Assembly: GCA_029782225.1 (NCBI GenBank)
Contig: JAKOVF010000100.1
Span: 1-36,305, forward strand
Origin: Chloroflexota bacterium
GTDB taxonomy: Bacteria; Chloroflexota; Anaerolineae; Anaerolineales; Villigracilaceae
Length of the DNA: 36,305 nt
Direction: 5' to 3'
Shown here piece after piece: positions 14,817-22,973 of the stretch. The notes beneath the pieces are model-generated. The model was given only the letters and a program-made list of their open reading frames with translations. It was not told the origin of the DNA and did no database searches. The translations under genes were made by a program, and so were the position numbers. Each line of letters opens with the position of its first letter. The first letter of the stretch is position 1.

Positions 14817-16715
14817 ATGCAAGACCACAAACTAAAGGTTTTTCTCTGTCACGCATCACAAGATAAGCCCATAGTCCGTGAGCTCTCTCAACGGCTCAAT
14901 TCAGAGGGCTGGATCGATGCCTGGCTTGATGAGGCCAAGTTATTGCCTGGACAGGATTGGCGCTCAATTATTGAAGAAGCCGTCGAAACTTCCGACGTAG
15001 TGATAGTCTGCCTTTCTAATCACTCGGTAAACAAGGAAGGTTTCGTTCAGAAGGAAATGAAGTACGCGAAGGAAATCGCTCTTGAAAAGCCTGAAGAGAC
15101 GATTTTTCTTATTCCGCTAAGGTTGGATGACTGTGCTGTTCCAAGAGGCTTTCGGCTTCTTCAATGGGCAGATTATTTCCCCGAGAAAAGAGAAGACGCC
15201 TATAGGGCATTGCTTCAATCACTGAGATTGCGCTATCAGCAGAAAGTTCAACCAGATGGGAAAGGAAACGCATTTCAGAGAGATGAAGTAGGTGAAATTA
15301 GCAATGGGCATCCAGACAATATCGAAAGAAATACAGCTTCCCAAATTCGTCCGCATAATGAGGCTATTAACATCAGTCGTGAGTTTCCTCCATCAATCCC
15401 TAGGACGCCAACTTTAGAGGGGGAGGATAAAGCTTCTAGGGGTGCAAATACGCTGGATACTTATTCTCGAAAAGGGCATCTTGACCCTATTCAGAATCGA
15501 AGGAGATTCTCCAAGTGGGTGTCTTGGACTCTTGTTGCCTTCCTAATCCTCGCGCTCGCTGTAATCGTTGCAGCAGTTACTTCATATATGGCTTATGGCC
15601 GCAACATCCAATACGAAGGCTACATAAATGGCGCTAACAATGCTCGTGCCCAGGCGCAAAATCTCACCGACCCTGTTGAGCAACGCAAAGCCTGGGAAAA
15701 CGTCTTAATTGACGTCGAGCATGCCGAGTCCGTATACAAAACATCAGAGACATCAGCTCTGCGCAATGAAGCGAATGCAAACCTGGACAATTTACTGGGT
15801 ATTACCCGCCTTCAGTTTTCACCTGCTTTCAGCACCAACTTGGGAATAACAGTCAGCCGTATGGCCGCCAGTGAAACCGATTTGTACCTGCTCAATGCAG
15901 AAACGGGGGCTATACTGCGCGCCGAGTTCACCAATGGCCGTGGCTTTCAAATTGATACAAGTTTCAGTTGCGCGCCCGGTGTCTACGGCGGTTACACTGT
16001 TGGTCCATTAGTCGATATCCTCGCAATGCCGGCCTTGAACTCGATCAATGCCACGGTCCTGGGCATTGATGCGGCTGGCAACTTGCTTTACTGCGCACCT
16101 AATCAGGTTGCGCAGGCCATTCCTCTCCCGCCGCCGGATACAAACTGGAACCGGGTCACTGCCTTTGTGTTGGATAGCGGCAACCTTTATGTGCTGGATG
16201 CAATGTCACGCGCGGTCTGGGTCTATACCGGGATGGATGGCACATTTGTAGACCGACCTTACTTTTTCTTCGGCGGTCAGACGCCTGAGAAACAGGATGT
16301 GATCGATCTGCTCGTGGTGGGTGATGAGCTTTATATGCTGCACTCCGATGGGCATCTCTCCAACTGCTCGTACAGCCGCATCGAAACCAAACCGACGCAG
16401 TGTACAGACCCTGCTACTTTGACTAATCCTTTCCCTGCCTATCAGGACACAGACCTCTTTGGCACGGCTCACATCACACAGATTTTTGGCAGCGCGCCGC
16501 CGGATACATCCCTGCTTCTGTTGAGCGCGGATGACCAGGCCGTGTTCCGCATCACGCCGCGTTCCTTTGAACTACAGAATCAAATGAAACCGGCTAGCAT
16601 TGGAACGTCCAGCCCTGTCCCGGCCGGGCCCGTGGATTCAATGACGGTCGCGCCGAACCATGTGTTATATCTGGCCATCGCTGGTCAGGTCTATTTTGCG
16701 ACGGGCATGCCGTAA
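14817..16715 (+). CDS. TIR-domain membrane protein with C-terminal beta-rich (propeller-like) region
   Basis: 632 residues. Residues 1-140 are a TIR domain: KVFLCHASQDK (5-17), DAWLDEAKLLPGQDW (34-48), AVETSDVVIVCLSNHSV (55-71) and FVQKEMKYA, whose E80 is the expected NADase glutamate. After a hydrophilic linker comes one strong membrane helix (about 233-260, WVSWTLVAFLILALAVIVAA). The rest has a short helical part (NARAQAQNLTDPVEQRKAWE) and then beta-strand-rich repeats (DLYLLNAETGAILR, NLYVLDAMSRAVWVY, ELYMLHSDGHL) typical of a propeller-like extracytoplasmic domain. TIR domains of defence systems consume NAD+ or make signalling nucleotides; others are scaffolds. The second half is visibly more GC-rich than the first, suggesting a joined protein. 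Confidence 0.8.
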   Translation: MQDHKLKVFLCHASQDKPIVRELSQRLNSEGWIDAWLDEAKLLPGQDWRSIIEEAVETSDVVIVCLSNHSVNKEGFVQKEMKYAKEIALEKPEETIFLIPLRLDDCAVPRGFRLLQWADYFPEKREDAYRALLQSLRLRYQQKVQPDGKGNAFQRDEVGEISNGHPDNIERNTASQIRPHNEAINISREFPPSIPRTPTLEGEDKASRGANTLDTYSRKGHLDPIQNRRRFSKWVSWTLVAFLILALAVIVAAVTSYMAYGRNIQYEGYINGANNARAQAQNLTDPVEQRKAWENVLIDVEHAESVYKTSETSALRNEANANLDNLLGITRLQFSPAFSTNLGITVSRMAASETDLYLLNAETGAILRAEFTNGRGFQIDTSFSCAPGVYGGYTVGPLVDILAMPALNSINATVLGIDAAGNLLYCAPNQVAQAIPLPPPDTNWNRVTAFVLDSGNLYVLDAMSRAVWVYTGMDGTFVDRPYFFFGGQTPEKQDVIDLLVVGDELYMLHSDGHLSNCSYSRIETKPTQCTDPATLTNPFPAYQDTDLFGTAHITQIFGSAPPDTSLLLLSADDQAVFRITPRSFELQNQMKPASIGTSSPVPAGPVDSMTVAPNHVLYLAIAGQVYFATGMP

Positions 16716-16827
16716 TTACTTGTAATCCAACACGTCTGGACCATCAAAGTCTTTTAGTGGCAGAGGATTGAGGAAGTTGCACCATAAGCATGGATTGAAA
16801 TCTATAAGATTGGAAATTTGGCCGACA

Positions 16828-17430
16828 TTATTTCCTTTCAATGCCAAGCTCTTTTTGAATTGTTTCCCAGATTGCGGTCAGGTCCTTTTGCTTCGCCCAT
16901 TTTTGAATGTAGGCGTAATCCAACTTTTCGTTCATCGCGCCGATGATGGCGCCAATATCGCGAATATGCTTGGTCTGCTGGCTCAGCGAGTAATATAACA
17001 TCTTATATAGAATCAAGTCCTCGGGGGAATGAACGAAGACTTTGCCCAACATAGGTCCAAAATCCACTTTGACCCGCCTTTTAAAGGCAAGCTTGCGAAA
17101 TTCATCCGTTTCGCGAACGAGGAACATTTCCGCTTTATAGCCACTCGTTCCATGAATGGCGTTGATCGGCAGATCTCCCCGGATTTCATGGATACTCTCA
17201 AAAATAATCTCAGCGGGAAGATAGATTTCGACCTTCTCAAGCTCTTTAGATAGGCCATTTACTTTTTCCATGCCCAAGTGGATAACCAGATCCAGGTCCT
17301 GAGTTGACCTGGGTTCACCCCACGCCCATGCCGCCACCGCTCCCCCGATCATATAATCAATGCCTGCCCGATCTAATACTGTTAGGATCATCTTTATAAA
17401 ATCTTCGAAGCTCAAATACTCCTGACTCAT
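16828..17430 (-). CDS. Nucleotidyltransferase-fold protein, possible toxin-like partner
   Basis: 200 residues with the minimal nucleotidyltransferase core IGGAVAAWAWGEPRSTQDLDLVI (first half: IGGAVAAWAWGEPR; then the two acidic residues of TQDLDLV) and a third acidic position in VKVDFGPM. The fold transfers nucleotides to protein, RNA or small molecules, and such proteins occur in AbiEii/MNT-type toxin-antitoxin systems as well as in ordinary metabolism. Its ATG overlaps the stop of the upstream regulator-like gene (ATGA at 17427-17430), so the two are translated together. The gap from the TIR gene (16716-16827) holds nothing I recognise. Confidence 0.75.
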   Translation of the reverse strand: MSQEYLSFEDFIKMILTVLDRAGIDYMIGGAVAAWAWGEPRSTQDLDLVIHLGMEKVNGLSKELEKVEIYLPAEIIFESIHEIRGDLPINAIHGTSGYKAEMFLVRETDEFRKLAFKRRVKVDFGPMLGKVFVHSPEDLILYKMLYYSLSQQTKHIRDIGAIIGAMNEKLDYAYIQKWAKQKDLTAIWETIQKELGIERK

Positions 17431-17885
17431 GATTTCCTTCCCGTGGCAGACACTTTATTTGCAAGGTTTATGATAGAACACGCCTGAAAGAATTTTTGGG
17501 CCGGTGAAATGCGTCTATAAGTCTCAATTTGAGACTTGTCCAGTTCACGAAGGGCCGCGCGGACAGCCTTTTCCTCAGTCGGGTGAAGGCTTGGTTCTCC
17601 AGCCAGATAGTATCCGGGTCGTTCTTGTGTACGGCTGTAATTCAATTCATGACCGGCACGTTGCAAGGCGTTTTTTACGATACGCATATCGCGATAGAAA
17701 TTATCCTCCCAGCTCTTTTCGCCAAAACAGGCATATCCCATGAGCACCTCGACTCGGAGCATGAGCCCCCCCCGGGTCAAGTATCTTTCGCGCCACAGGA
17801 TTCGCAACAGATTTACGCGGCGAGCAGTTACAAGATCTCTCTTCTGAGCATCGAGTAGTAGATAAGTTTGCGATTCTTCTGGCAT
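17427..17885 (-). CDS. Putative wHTH regulator/antitoxin of the nucleotidyltransferase pair
   Basis: About 152 residues from ATG 17885 (MPEESQTYLLLDAQK); ATG 17909 is possible, but the frame's leftmost TTG (17945) lies inside the promoter and cannot be used. ARRVNLLRILWRERYLTRGG followed by FYRDMRIVKNALQRAGHELN and RPGYYLAG looks like the winged-helix part of WYL/DeoR-type regulators. The C-terminus (RRISPAQKFFQACSIINLA) resembles a short segment seen in proteins paired with nucleotidyltransferases, recalled and not searched. It precedes and overlaps the nucleotidyltransferase gene and probably autoregulates through the palindrome at 17929-17954. Confidence 0.65.
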   Translation of the reverse strand: MPEESQTYLLLDAQKRDLVTARRVNLLRILWRERYLTRGGLMLRVEVLMGYACFGEKSWEDNFYRDMRIVKNALQRAGHELNYSRTQERPGYYLAGEPSLHPTEEKAVRAALRELDKSQIETYRRISPAQKFFQACSIINLANKVSATGRKS

Positions 17886-17916
17886 TTTCAGAGGCAATAC
17901 ATTCAACATGATGTCC

Positions 17917-17945
17917 ATCATAACAATACAAACCTGATTTGTCAA
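17917..17945 (-). promoter_or_regulatory. Near-consensus sigma70 promoter for the regulator/nucleotidyltransferase pair
   Basis: On the minus strand, TTGACA (17945-17940), 17-base spacer, TATGAT (17922-17917). Expected transcription start is near 17910, which rules out starts upstream of it and makes ATG 17909 leaderless and ATG 17885 the first with a leader. Confidence 0.8.
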
Positions 17946-17954
17946 TCAGGTTTG
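17929..17954. promoter_or_regulatory. Perfect palindrome overlapping the promoter, candidate operator
   Basis: Arms caaacctgatt and aatcaggtttg (11 bp, perfect) around tgtc. It covers the -35 box and spacer of the promoter, the position expected for autorepression. No T-run follows on either strand, so it is not a terminator. Confidence 0.75.
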
Positions 17955-18016
17955 CTTTAGACAATGCCTGTTGCGCACTGTCATTCGTCCGCCAGTCTTT
18001 GTCAACTTGTCTAAAG
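17955..18016. repeat. 10-bp inverted repeat beside the integrase stop
   Basis: ctttagacaa (17955-17964) and ttgtctaaag (18007-18016) with 42 bases between. The right arm overlaps the integrase stop codon. Purpose unclear; a recombination-related site is possible. Nothing else is seen in the gap. Confidence 0.45.
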
Positions 18017-18949
18017 ATTGTTATCTACTGGACTACCTCTCATATGAGCAGCCTGGATATCTTGATCTGTCTGCGCCAAATATCGCCGCAGCACCTGAAG
18101 ATCCGAATGTCCCATAAGCTTTTGCAATGCAAAGACATCGACCCCATTTCGCAGCATGATCAGCGCGAACGCGCGGCGAAAATCATGAGGCGTTGGGATA
18201 TCCCTGATGCTAGCGAATTGAGCGCGTCGCCTCAGCAGACATCTCAGAGCAGCATAGGTAACTCTGTCACCGTGAACAGAAACCCAGAGAGCGGGATTCC
18301 TATCTCGTCTGAAGCGCAGATACGCGCGCACAGCCCGAAGCGTTTTCCGCCCCAGGAACACCATGCGCGGCTTGCGTCCCTTCCCCTGCCGTATCAGTGC
18401 TGACCCCGTTGATAGTTCAATGTCTTCCAAGTTGAGATTCAAAAATTCCTTAGCGCGCGCACCTGTATCCAGGAGACCTAAAATCATCGCTTTATCTCTT
18501 GTTCCAGAAAAAGTATGTTTACAGGTTTCCAATAACGCGTGGATATCCTCTAAAGAAACAGGTTCAATTGGTTCCACAGGCAGCTTAGGAGCTTTCACTT
18601 TACGGATTGGATTTTTCCAATCAGGCGGCATGATTTCTTCATCCTCTAGCCATAGCAGAAGCGTTCGCAATGGTCGAAAGCAGGCATGTACGCCACCTGG
18701 ATTATGGCTTTCACTTATTTCAAGCAGATAGCGACGAATCAGATCAGGTGTCAACTGTGTGGCTTGTGTTACCGCTTGTCCCTCACAGAACTTCACGAAG
18801 TATTTCAGTTTCTTTTGATAGATATGGATCGTCTCACCTGAGAGACCTTGTGCCTTTCTATCAATAAGAAAAGATTCAACGAGGATAGGCAAATAATCCG
18901 TCTGAAGAAGTTCGATAAGCCCCTGGTCTTGCGTTTTTAGTGCACACAT
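18011..18949 (-). CDS. Tyrosine recombinase/integrase of the island
   Basis: 312 residues from ATG 18949, which has AGGAGGA directly upstream; the frame remains open further up through the tRNA, which is not coding. An N-terminal SAM-like core-binding domain (about 15-105) precedes the catalytic domain with all expected residues: R165 (DTGARAKEF), K190 (QGKGRKPR), H255 and R258 (TPHDFRRAF), H281 (LMGHSDLQ) and Y290 (RRYLAQ). It therefore looks active. It faces away from the tRNA-Met 3' end (99 bases from start codon to the tRNA), the usual layout for islands inserted at tRNA genes. It could also be driven by read-through from the tRNA promoter. Confidence 0.9.
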   Translation of the reverse strand: MCALKTQDQGLIELLQTDYLPILVESFLIDRKAQGLSGETIHIYQKKLKYFVKFCEGQAVTQATQLTPDLIRRYLLEISESHNPGGVHACFRPLRTLLLWLEDEEIMPPDWKNPIRKVKAPKLPVEPIEPVSLEDIHALLETCKHTFSGTRDKAMILGLLDTGARAKEFLNLNLEDIELSTGSALIRQGKGRKPRMVFLGRKTLRAVRAYLRFRRDRNPALWVSVHGDRVTYAALRCLLRRRAQFASIRDIPTPHDFRRAFALIMLRNGVDVFALQKLMGHSDLQVLRRYLAQTDQDIQAAHMRGSPVDNNL

Positions 18950-18964
18950 GGAATCCTCCTGTTT

Positions 18965-19020
18965 TTGAGACCCCCATATAAAGAAAATGGCGGCCTCTTT
19001 TGGGTTGAGACCACCATATA
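18965..19020. repeat. Two 16-bp direct repeats between integrase and tRNA, candidate arm-type sites
   Basis: ttgagacccccatata (18965-18980) and ttgagaccaccatata (19005-19020) differ at one base and are exactly 40 bp apart. They lie in the integrase leader, where integrase/excisionase arm sites or an autorepressor operator would be expected. Confidence 0.6.
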
Positions 19021-19047
19021 CAGCAGGTATTTCTGAGCGATTTTTAG

Positions 19048-19119
19048 TGCCGAGGGCGAGATTTGAACTCGCGACCAAGGGCTTATGAGTCCCCTGCTCT
19101 ACCACTGAGCTACCTCGGC
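19048..19119 (-). tRNA. tRNA-Met (anticodon CAT), probable island attachment locus
   Basis: Minus-strand 72-mer with acceptor GCCGAGG / CCTCGGC and discriminator A, D-arm GCTCAGTGGTAGAGC, anticodon loop CTCATAA (CAT) and T-arm GCGAG-TTCGAAT-CTCGC. CCA is not encoded. Elongator Met is the most likely identity; a lysidine-modified Ile-CAT tRNA cannot be excluded by eye. The 3' end points to the integrase. Confidence 0.9.
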
Positions 19120-19225
19120 GTTGGGACGAATACCGCAACTTCAAATCCCAGGGACATGGGAAATTTCTTGGTTGAAGCATCAAAGAGCGCTTCATTAAGT
19201 GTGTTGCGGCACGAAAGCGCCGCAA

Positions 19226-19254
19226 ATATTACTATGGTAGGGAGCATTTGTCAA
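19226..19254 (-). promoter_or_regulatory. Promoter of the tRNA gene
   Basis: Minus strand: TTGACA (19254-19249), 17-base spacer, TAATAT (19231-19226). A leader of about 100 bases follows, with a small hairpin (TGCGGC..GCCGCA, 19205-19224), before the tRNA. Confidence 0.75.
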
Positions 19255-19312
19255 CGTGACGAGTTAGCGAGGTGATTAAACATGTGCTCTATTGCTAAAC
19301 CATAAGCAAGCC

Positions 19313-19340
19313 TGTAAAGTTGGCCTCTCTCCGTTATAAT
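19313..19340 (+). promoter_or_regulatory. Probable promoter of the diguanylate cyclase gene
   Basis: A perfect TATAAT at 19335-19340 lies 17 bases before the ATG, with GAGGAG (19347-19352) between. The -35 region is poor (TGTAAA, 19313-19318). The rest of 19120-19312 holds the divergent tRNA promoter and nothing else I recognise. Confidence 0.55.
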
Positions 19341-19357
19341 CGAGCCGAGGAGTGCGC

Positions 19358-20260
19358 ATGAAAATCCTGATTTTGGTCCCCGATCCGAAGGAACGTTCCG
19401 CAATTCAAAGAGTTTTGGAACGAAATGGGCATGTGTTCACACCCATCGAAACCAGCGAGCAGGCATGGCCTCTGCTTCAATCGGGGGAGTCACAATTCCT
19501 GATCGCAGATTGGGATAGCACAGACCTTCGTCCTCTGCAATTTATCCCGCGCGCCCGTGCCGCAAGATTTGTACATCCCATTTATGTGTTTGTCATCACA
19601 TCCAAAAGCCAGGATGATGCATCCCCCTTTGGCGCAGACGATGTGCTGACTCGGCCCTATACAGCACTTGAATTCAACAACCGCGTCTCGATCGGGGAAA
19701 GGATCCTCTCCCTCGCCAGCAATCTTGCAAACGCGCGCGATCAACTTGAGAACCTCGCCATGTTCGATGAGCTGACGGGCCTGATGAACCGCGCCGCCTT
19801 CTATCGGCAGTCGACGGGAGAATTGGAGCGGGCGCGACGTGCGTCCGTGCCGCTTAGCCTGATCGCGTTCGATATCGATAACTTCAAGCTGATCAACGAT
19901 GCGCATGGGCAAGAAGCAGGAGATGAAGTCCTGCGGATCGTGGCACAGACCGTCCGCGAGCGCAGCCGCCCGTACGATTGTATTGGCCGCTGGTCAGGGG
20001 ATGAGTTTGTCATCATGCTGCCCGGCGTGATCGGCACGGACGCGGAGAAGATCGCGGACCGAGTGATCGCCGGGATCCGCTCGTCCCGCATCGAGATCGG
20101 GCATGAACCGACTCTGAATGTCAAAGTGAGCGCAGGGATCGCATCCGCTTCACGGATTAGTGCCTCGACTGAGGTTGAACCACTCATCGAACATGCGCGC
20201 CAGGCCATGTCACGCGCGAAGGAAACCGGGGGAAACCAGGTCTATCTGGCGTATGTATAG
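19358..20260 (+). CDS. REC-GGDEF response regulator, diguanylate cyclase
   Basis: About 300 residues from ATG 19358 (GAGGAG five bases upstream; a GTG at 19352 overlaps the RBS). The N-terminal ~115 residues form a receiver-like domain with phospho-acceptor candidate D51 (LIADWDSTD). The C-terminal GGDEF domain has FDELTGLMNRAAF, then DIDNFKLINDAHGQEAGDEV, and the active loop RWSGDEF, an accepted SGDEF variant. An inhibitory I-site RPYD sits five residues before it, so c-di-GMP feedback is likely. It converges on azlD with only 11 bases between stops; it looks like a resident chromosomal gene at the island edge. Confidence 0.9.
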   Translation: MKILILVPDPKERSAIQRVLERNGHVFTPIETSEQAWPLLQSGESQFLIADWDSTDLRPLQFIPRARAARFVHPIYVFVITSKSQDDASPFGADDVLTRPYTALEFNNRVSIGERILSLASNLANARDQLENLAMFDELTGLMNRAAFYRQSTGELERARRASVPLSLIAFDIDNFKLINDAHGQEAGDEVLRIVAQTVRERSRPYDCIGRWSGDEFVIMLPGVIGTDAEKIADRVIAGIRSSRIEIGHEPTLNVKVSAGIASASRISASTEVEPLIEHARQAMSRAKETGGNQVYLAYV

Positions 20261-20271
20261 TCGGAAAGTTC

Positions 20272-20595
20272 TTATTTCAAAAAGATCTGTAAGAGCAGAA
20301 GGGCGATCATCCCTGCCAAAATGGTGATCAGGGTATTCTTTGTGTACCACGCGACAACGATCGCAATGACACCGGCCAGTAAGCGGGTGTTGCCGAACGA
20401 AATATCCAGAACGCGCGCAGACCCGGGCATCAGCAACTCTGGCAGGACAATTGCCGAAAGCACAGCAGGCGGGACGTAGTGCAGCGCACGCCGCATTGCT
20501 CCCGGGATATGAAACTTGCCGAATAAGTAGATAAAAGAAAACCGCATCCCAAATGTGACGAGACCGCCCAGGATCATTGCCAGCCAGACGTTCAT
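20272..20595 (-). CDS. azlD: AzlD-type branched-chain amino acid export subunit
   Basis: 107 residues, almost wholly hydrophobic with three to four membrane helices; WLAMILGGLVTFGMRFSFIY and LHYVPPAVLSAIVLPELL are the family signature (VPPAVL..). AzlD pairs with AzlC to export branched-chain amino acids (and analogues). Its start overlaps the azlC stop by four bases, so the two are translated together. Confidence 0.9.
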   Translation of the reverse strand: MNVWLAMILGGLVTFGMRFSFIYLFGKFHIPGAMRRALHYVPPAVLSAIVLPELLMPGSARVLDISFGNTRLLAGVIAIVVAWYTKNTLITILAGMIALLLLQIFLK

Positions 20596-21308
20596 CGCGC
20601 CTCCTTTGGAGACAGTGCATCTTTAGATTCACGTCCCTCCAGAATGGTACCCACCAGGATTCCTGTCAGTGCAGCGAGGATGAGTCCGAGTTTATAGGGG
20701 AGGTGGTAAGCTGCAAGTGCAACCAGGCCTGCCGCAACAGCCGATGCAATGGCCGGACGATTCTTCAAAACAGGGACAACCATCGCGATGAATGTCAGCG
20801 GCAGGGCAAAATCCAGCGGCCAGTTTTCGGGGATTGCCGTGCCAAGAAAAATTCCAAGAGCAGTACTGACCTGCCAGGTGAACCACAACGAAAACCCGGC
20901 ACCAAGCAAAAACCAATGACTGAATGGTGTTACGCCATCGGCTTCGTATTTGAGCACGGTCGGAGCATAGGCCTCATCGGTCAGTAAATACGAAAGCAAA
21001 ACTTTCCACCGCAGTGAAAGATTCTTCAAATACGGTGCAAGCGACGCGCTGTACAGCATGTGCCGCAAGTTCACCACCGCGATGGTTAGAACAATTACGA
21101 ACACCGGTGCAGCATCATGTACAAGTTGCGCGGTGACAAATTGTGATGAGCCCGCGAACACAATGGACGACATCAACTGCGATGATGCCACCGATAATCC
21201 CGCTTTAAGTGCGAGCGCGCCGTAGATCATTCCAAACGGGAACACACCAACAAGAAGCGGGAGTTCAGCACGAACGCCCGCCAGGAAATAGGCTGTGGAT
21301 TGTTTCAT
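20592..21308 (-). CDS. azlC: AzlC-type branched-chain amino acid export permease
   Basis: 238 residues with about seven membrane helices. Family motifs seen: PLLVGVFPFGMIYGALALKA, FAGSSQFVTAQL, NLRHMLYSASLAPYLK and LLTDEAYA. AzlC is the large subunit of the exporter with AzlD. A clear RBS (AGGAG) precedes ATG 21308. It follows galK by 50 bases, a gap filled by the repeat that also ends galK. Confidence 0.92.
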   Translation of the reverse strand: MKQSTAYFLAGVRAELPLLVGVFPFGMIYGALALKAGLSVASSQLMSSIVFAGSSQFVTAQLVHDAAPVFVIVLTIAVVNLRHMLYSASLAPYLKNLSLRWKVLLSYLLTDEAYAPTVLKYEADGVTPFSHWFLLGAGFSLWFTWQVSTALGIFLGTAIPENWPLDFALPLTFIAMVVPVLKNRPAIASAVAAGLVALAAYHLPYKLGLILAALTGILVGTILEGRESKDALSPKEAR

Positions 21309-21317
21309 AGTCTCCTA

Positions 21318-21366
21318 TCGCAACCGCCCTTCCCGCTTCGCGGACGATGCGACTACGCTCAGGGCG
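21318..21366. repeat. Interspersed repeat at the galK 3' end
   Basis: cgactacgctcagggcgaa and the neighbouring cccgcttcgcggacgatg belong to the CTGAGCG-type family also found in aroC (25052-25073) and trpC (33830-33862). The galK stop codon (TGA, 21359-21361) is part of the CCCTGAGCG core. Confidence 0.65.
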
Positions 21367-22537
21367 AAATGATTCCTGCTCCACTTGAAGCTTCGCAAAT
21401 GTAAATCTCTGGATGACGTCTCGTCTCAGACTCGTACTCAGCCGCCAGATTTTTCACAAACGCTGAAACCTGATCCCGCGCCACAAGCGACGCAACACAC
21501 CCGCCGAAACCTGCTCCCGTTAAACGGGCACCGTAGCACCCGTCAAGGGACTGCGCCGCGCTCGCCATGATGTTTAGCTCAGGAATGGATACTTCATAAA
21601 GATCGCGCAGGCTTGCATGACACTCGTTCATCAACCGACCAAACCCGGCAACATCACCACTTTGCAAAAGTGAAATGGCACGTGTGGTCCGCTCGATTTC
21701 TTCCACGACATGCCGCGCACGTTTTTGTACTTCATCCGGAAGCTTATACGCGAGCTGATTGAACTCATCCACACTGACATCGCGGAGAGCTTTGATATCT
21801 GGCAAATCATGTTTGAGCAGGCGAACCGCTTCTTCACAGGCCGCGCGGCGGTCGTTGTAGGCGCTGGCCGTCAGGCTCCTGCGCACGGACGTATCCGCAA
21901 TGACAATGGCCGCGTCCTTCGGCAAGGGTAGTGACCGATATTCCAGCGAACGGCAATCAAGCAGCATAAGCCTGTCCTTTTCACCGCAGGCCGATGCAAA
22001 CTGGTCCATGATGCCGCAGTTGACTCCAACATATTGGTTTTCGGCTTTTTGCGCGAGCAACGCAAGCTGCATAGGAGGCAGCGTCCAGCCGCCGAGGGTC
22101 TGCCACGCAATTGCAAAAGCCATTTCCACCGAAGCGGATGAACTCAGACCTGCGCCGCGCGGCACATCTGAAGCAAAGGCAGCCTGCATGTTCGGCGTGG
22201 ATTGGCCTGCTTCTTGCAGGGACCATATCACACCGGCGGGATAGCGCGCCCAATCGGGCAGAGGAGAACCATCTGATTGGGTTTTAGCAGGTAATTCTGT
22301 CGGGGAGAAAAAAGCCGCCTCGGCGAAGTCTACAGAATAGAGGGCGGAGTGAGGCGCTGACGTTTTCGAGAAGGCAATATATGTCGCATGGTCAATTGCA
22401 GCAGGCAGGACGAATCCGTCGTTGTAATCCACATGCTCCCCCAGCAAATTGACCCGTCCAGGTGCGCGGGCAATGTGATCAGGCGCGCATCCAAAACATT
22501 CTTGGAAAATCTCAGCAACTTTTTGTCGGAGTGACAT
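21359..22537 (-). CDS. galK: Galactokinase
   Basis: 392 residues. GHMP-kinase family: RAPGRVNLLGEHVDYNDGFV (24-43, the galactokinase signature), PRGAGLSSSASVE (ATP-binding GHMP motif), CGIMDQFASACGEKD and, near the end, GARLTGAGFGGCVASLV. It phosphorylates galactose to galactose-1-phosphate in the Leloir pathway. It starts one base after the aroQ stop, so it is embedded in the aromatic operon without metabolic logic. The last residues (GAGIISP) run into a repeat element that supplies the stop codon. Confidence 0.95.
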   Translation of the reverse strand: MSLRQKVAEIFQECFGCAPDHIARAPGRVNLLGEHVDYNDGFVLPAAIDHATYIAFSKTSAPHSALYSVDFAEAAFFSPTELPAKTQSDGSPLPDWARYPAGVIWSLQEAGQSTPNMQAAFASDVPRGAGLSSSASVEMAFAIAWQTLGGWTLPPMQLALLAQKAENQYVGVNCGIMDQFASACGEKDRLMLLDCRSLEYRSLPLPKDAAIVIADTSVRRSLTASAYNDRRAACEEAVRLLKHDLPDIKALRDVSVDEFNQLAYKLPDEVQKRARHVVEEIERTTRAISLLQSGDVAGFGRLMNECHASLRDLYEVSIPELNIMASAAQSLDGCYGARLTGAGFGGCVASLVARDQVSAFVKNLAAEYESETRRHPEIYICEASSGAGIISP

Positions 22538-22538
22538 T

Positions 22539-22973
22539 TTACCCCAGCAGTTCTATCAGGCCTCGTAGACCCAGTATATAGGATCTCCAGCCAAAGCCAA
22601 CCACCTTGCCTTTGCAAACAGCGGAGATCATCGAAGTATGACGGAATCCTTCGCGGGCATAGACGTTCGAAAGATGGACTTCGATCACGTGGATGCCGAT
22701 GGCGGCAATGGCATCCCGCAGCGCAATCGAGGTATGAGTATACCCGCCCGGGTTGAAGACGACACCGCTGGCCCAGGTCCGCGCGTCCTGTAAGGCGTCA
22801 ATGAGAGTGCCTTCGTGATTCGATTGCACACATTTGATTTCCACACCCAACTCTTTTCCGAGAGCAATCAGTTTCTCATTGATTTCATCGAGGGTTATCG
22901 AGCCATAGATTTCCGGCTCGCGCGTACCAAGCAAATTCAAATTTGGACCGTGAAGAATCAAAATGGCAGTCAT
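22539..22973 (-). CDS. aroQ: 3-dehydroquinate dehydratase, type II
   Basis: 144 residues, the usual type II length. Signature [19 protein letters not shown] with the catalytic Tyr (Y23), then [17 protein letters not shown] and [16 protein letters not shown] (catalytic His). It converts 3-dehydroquinate to 3-dehydroshikimate, shikimate step three. Its ATG overlaps the aroKB stop (ATGA at 22970-22973). Confidence 0.97.
   Translation of the reverse strand: MTAILILHGPNLNLLGTREPEIYGSITLDEINEKLIALGKELGVEIKCVQSNHEGTLIDALQDARTWASGVVFNPGGYTHTSIALRDAIAAIGIHVIEVHLSNVYAREGFRHTSMISAVCKGKVVGFGWRSYILGLRGLIELLG

Noticed and set aside
1..19000. Insertion sequences or transposase remnants as the agent of cassette gain
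   Set aside because: No transposase-like protein or terminal inverted repeat pair was seen in the island part; only the tyrosine integrase is present.
19120..19225. Extension of the integrase frame through the tRNA gene
   Set aside because: The frame is open only by chance; a strong RBS and ATG at 18949 mark the start and the domain begins after it.
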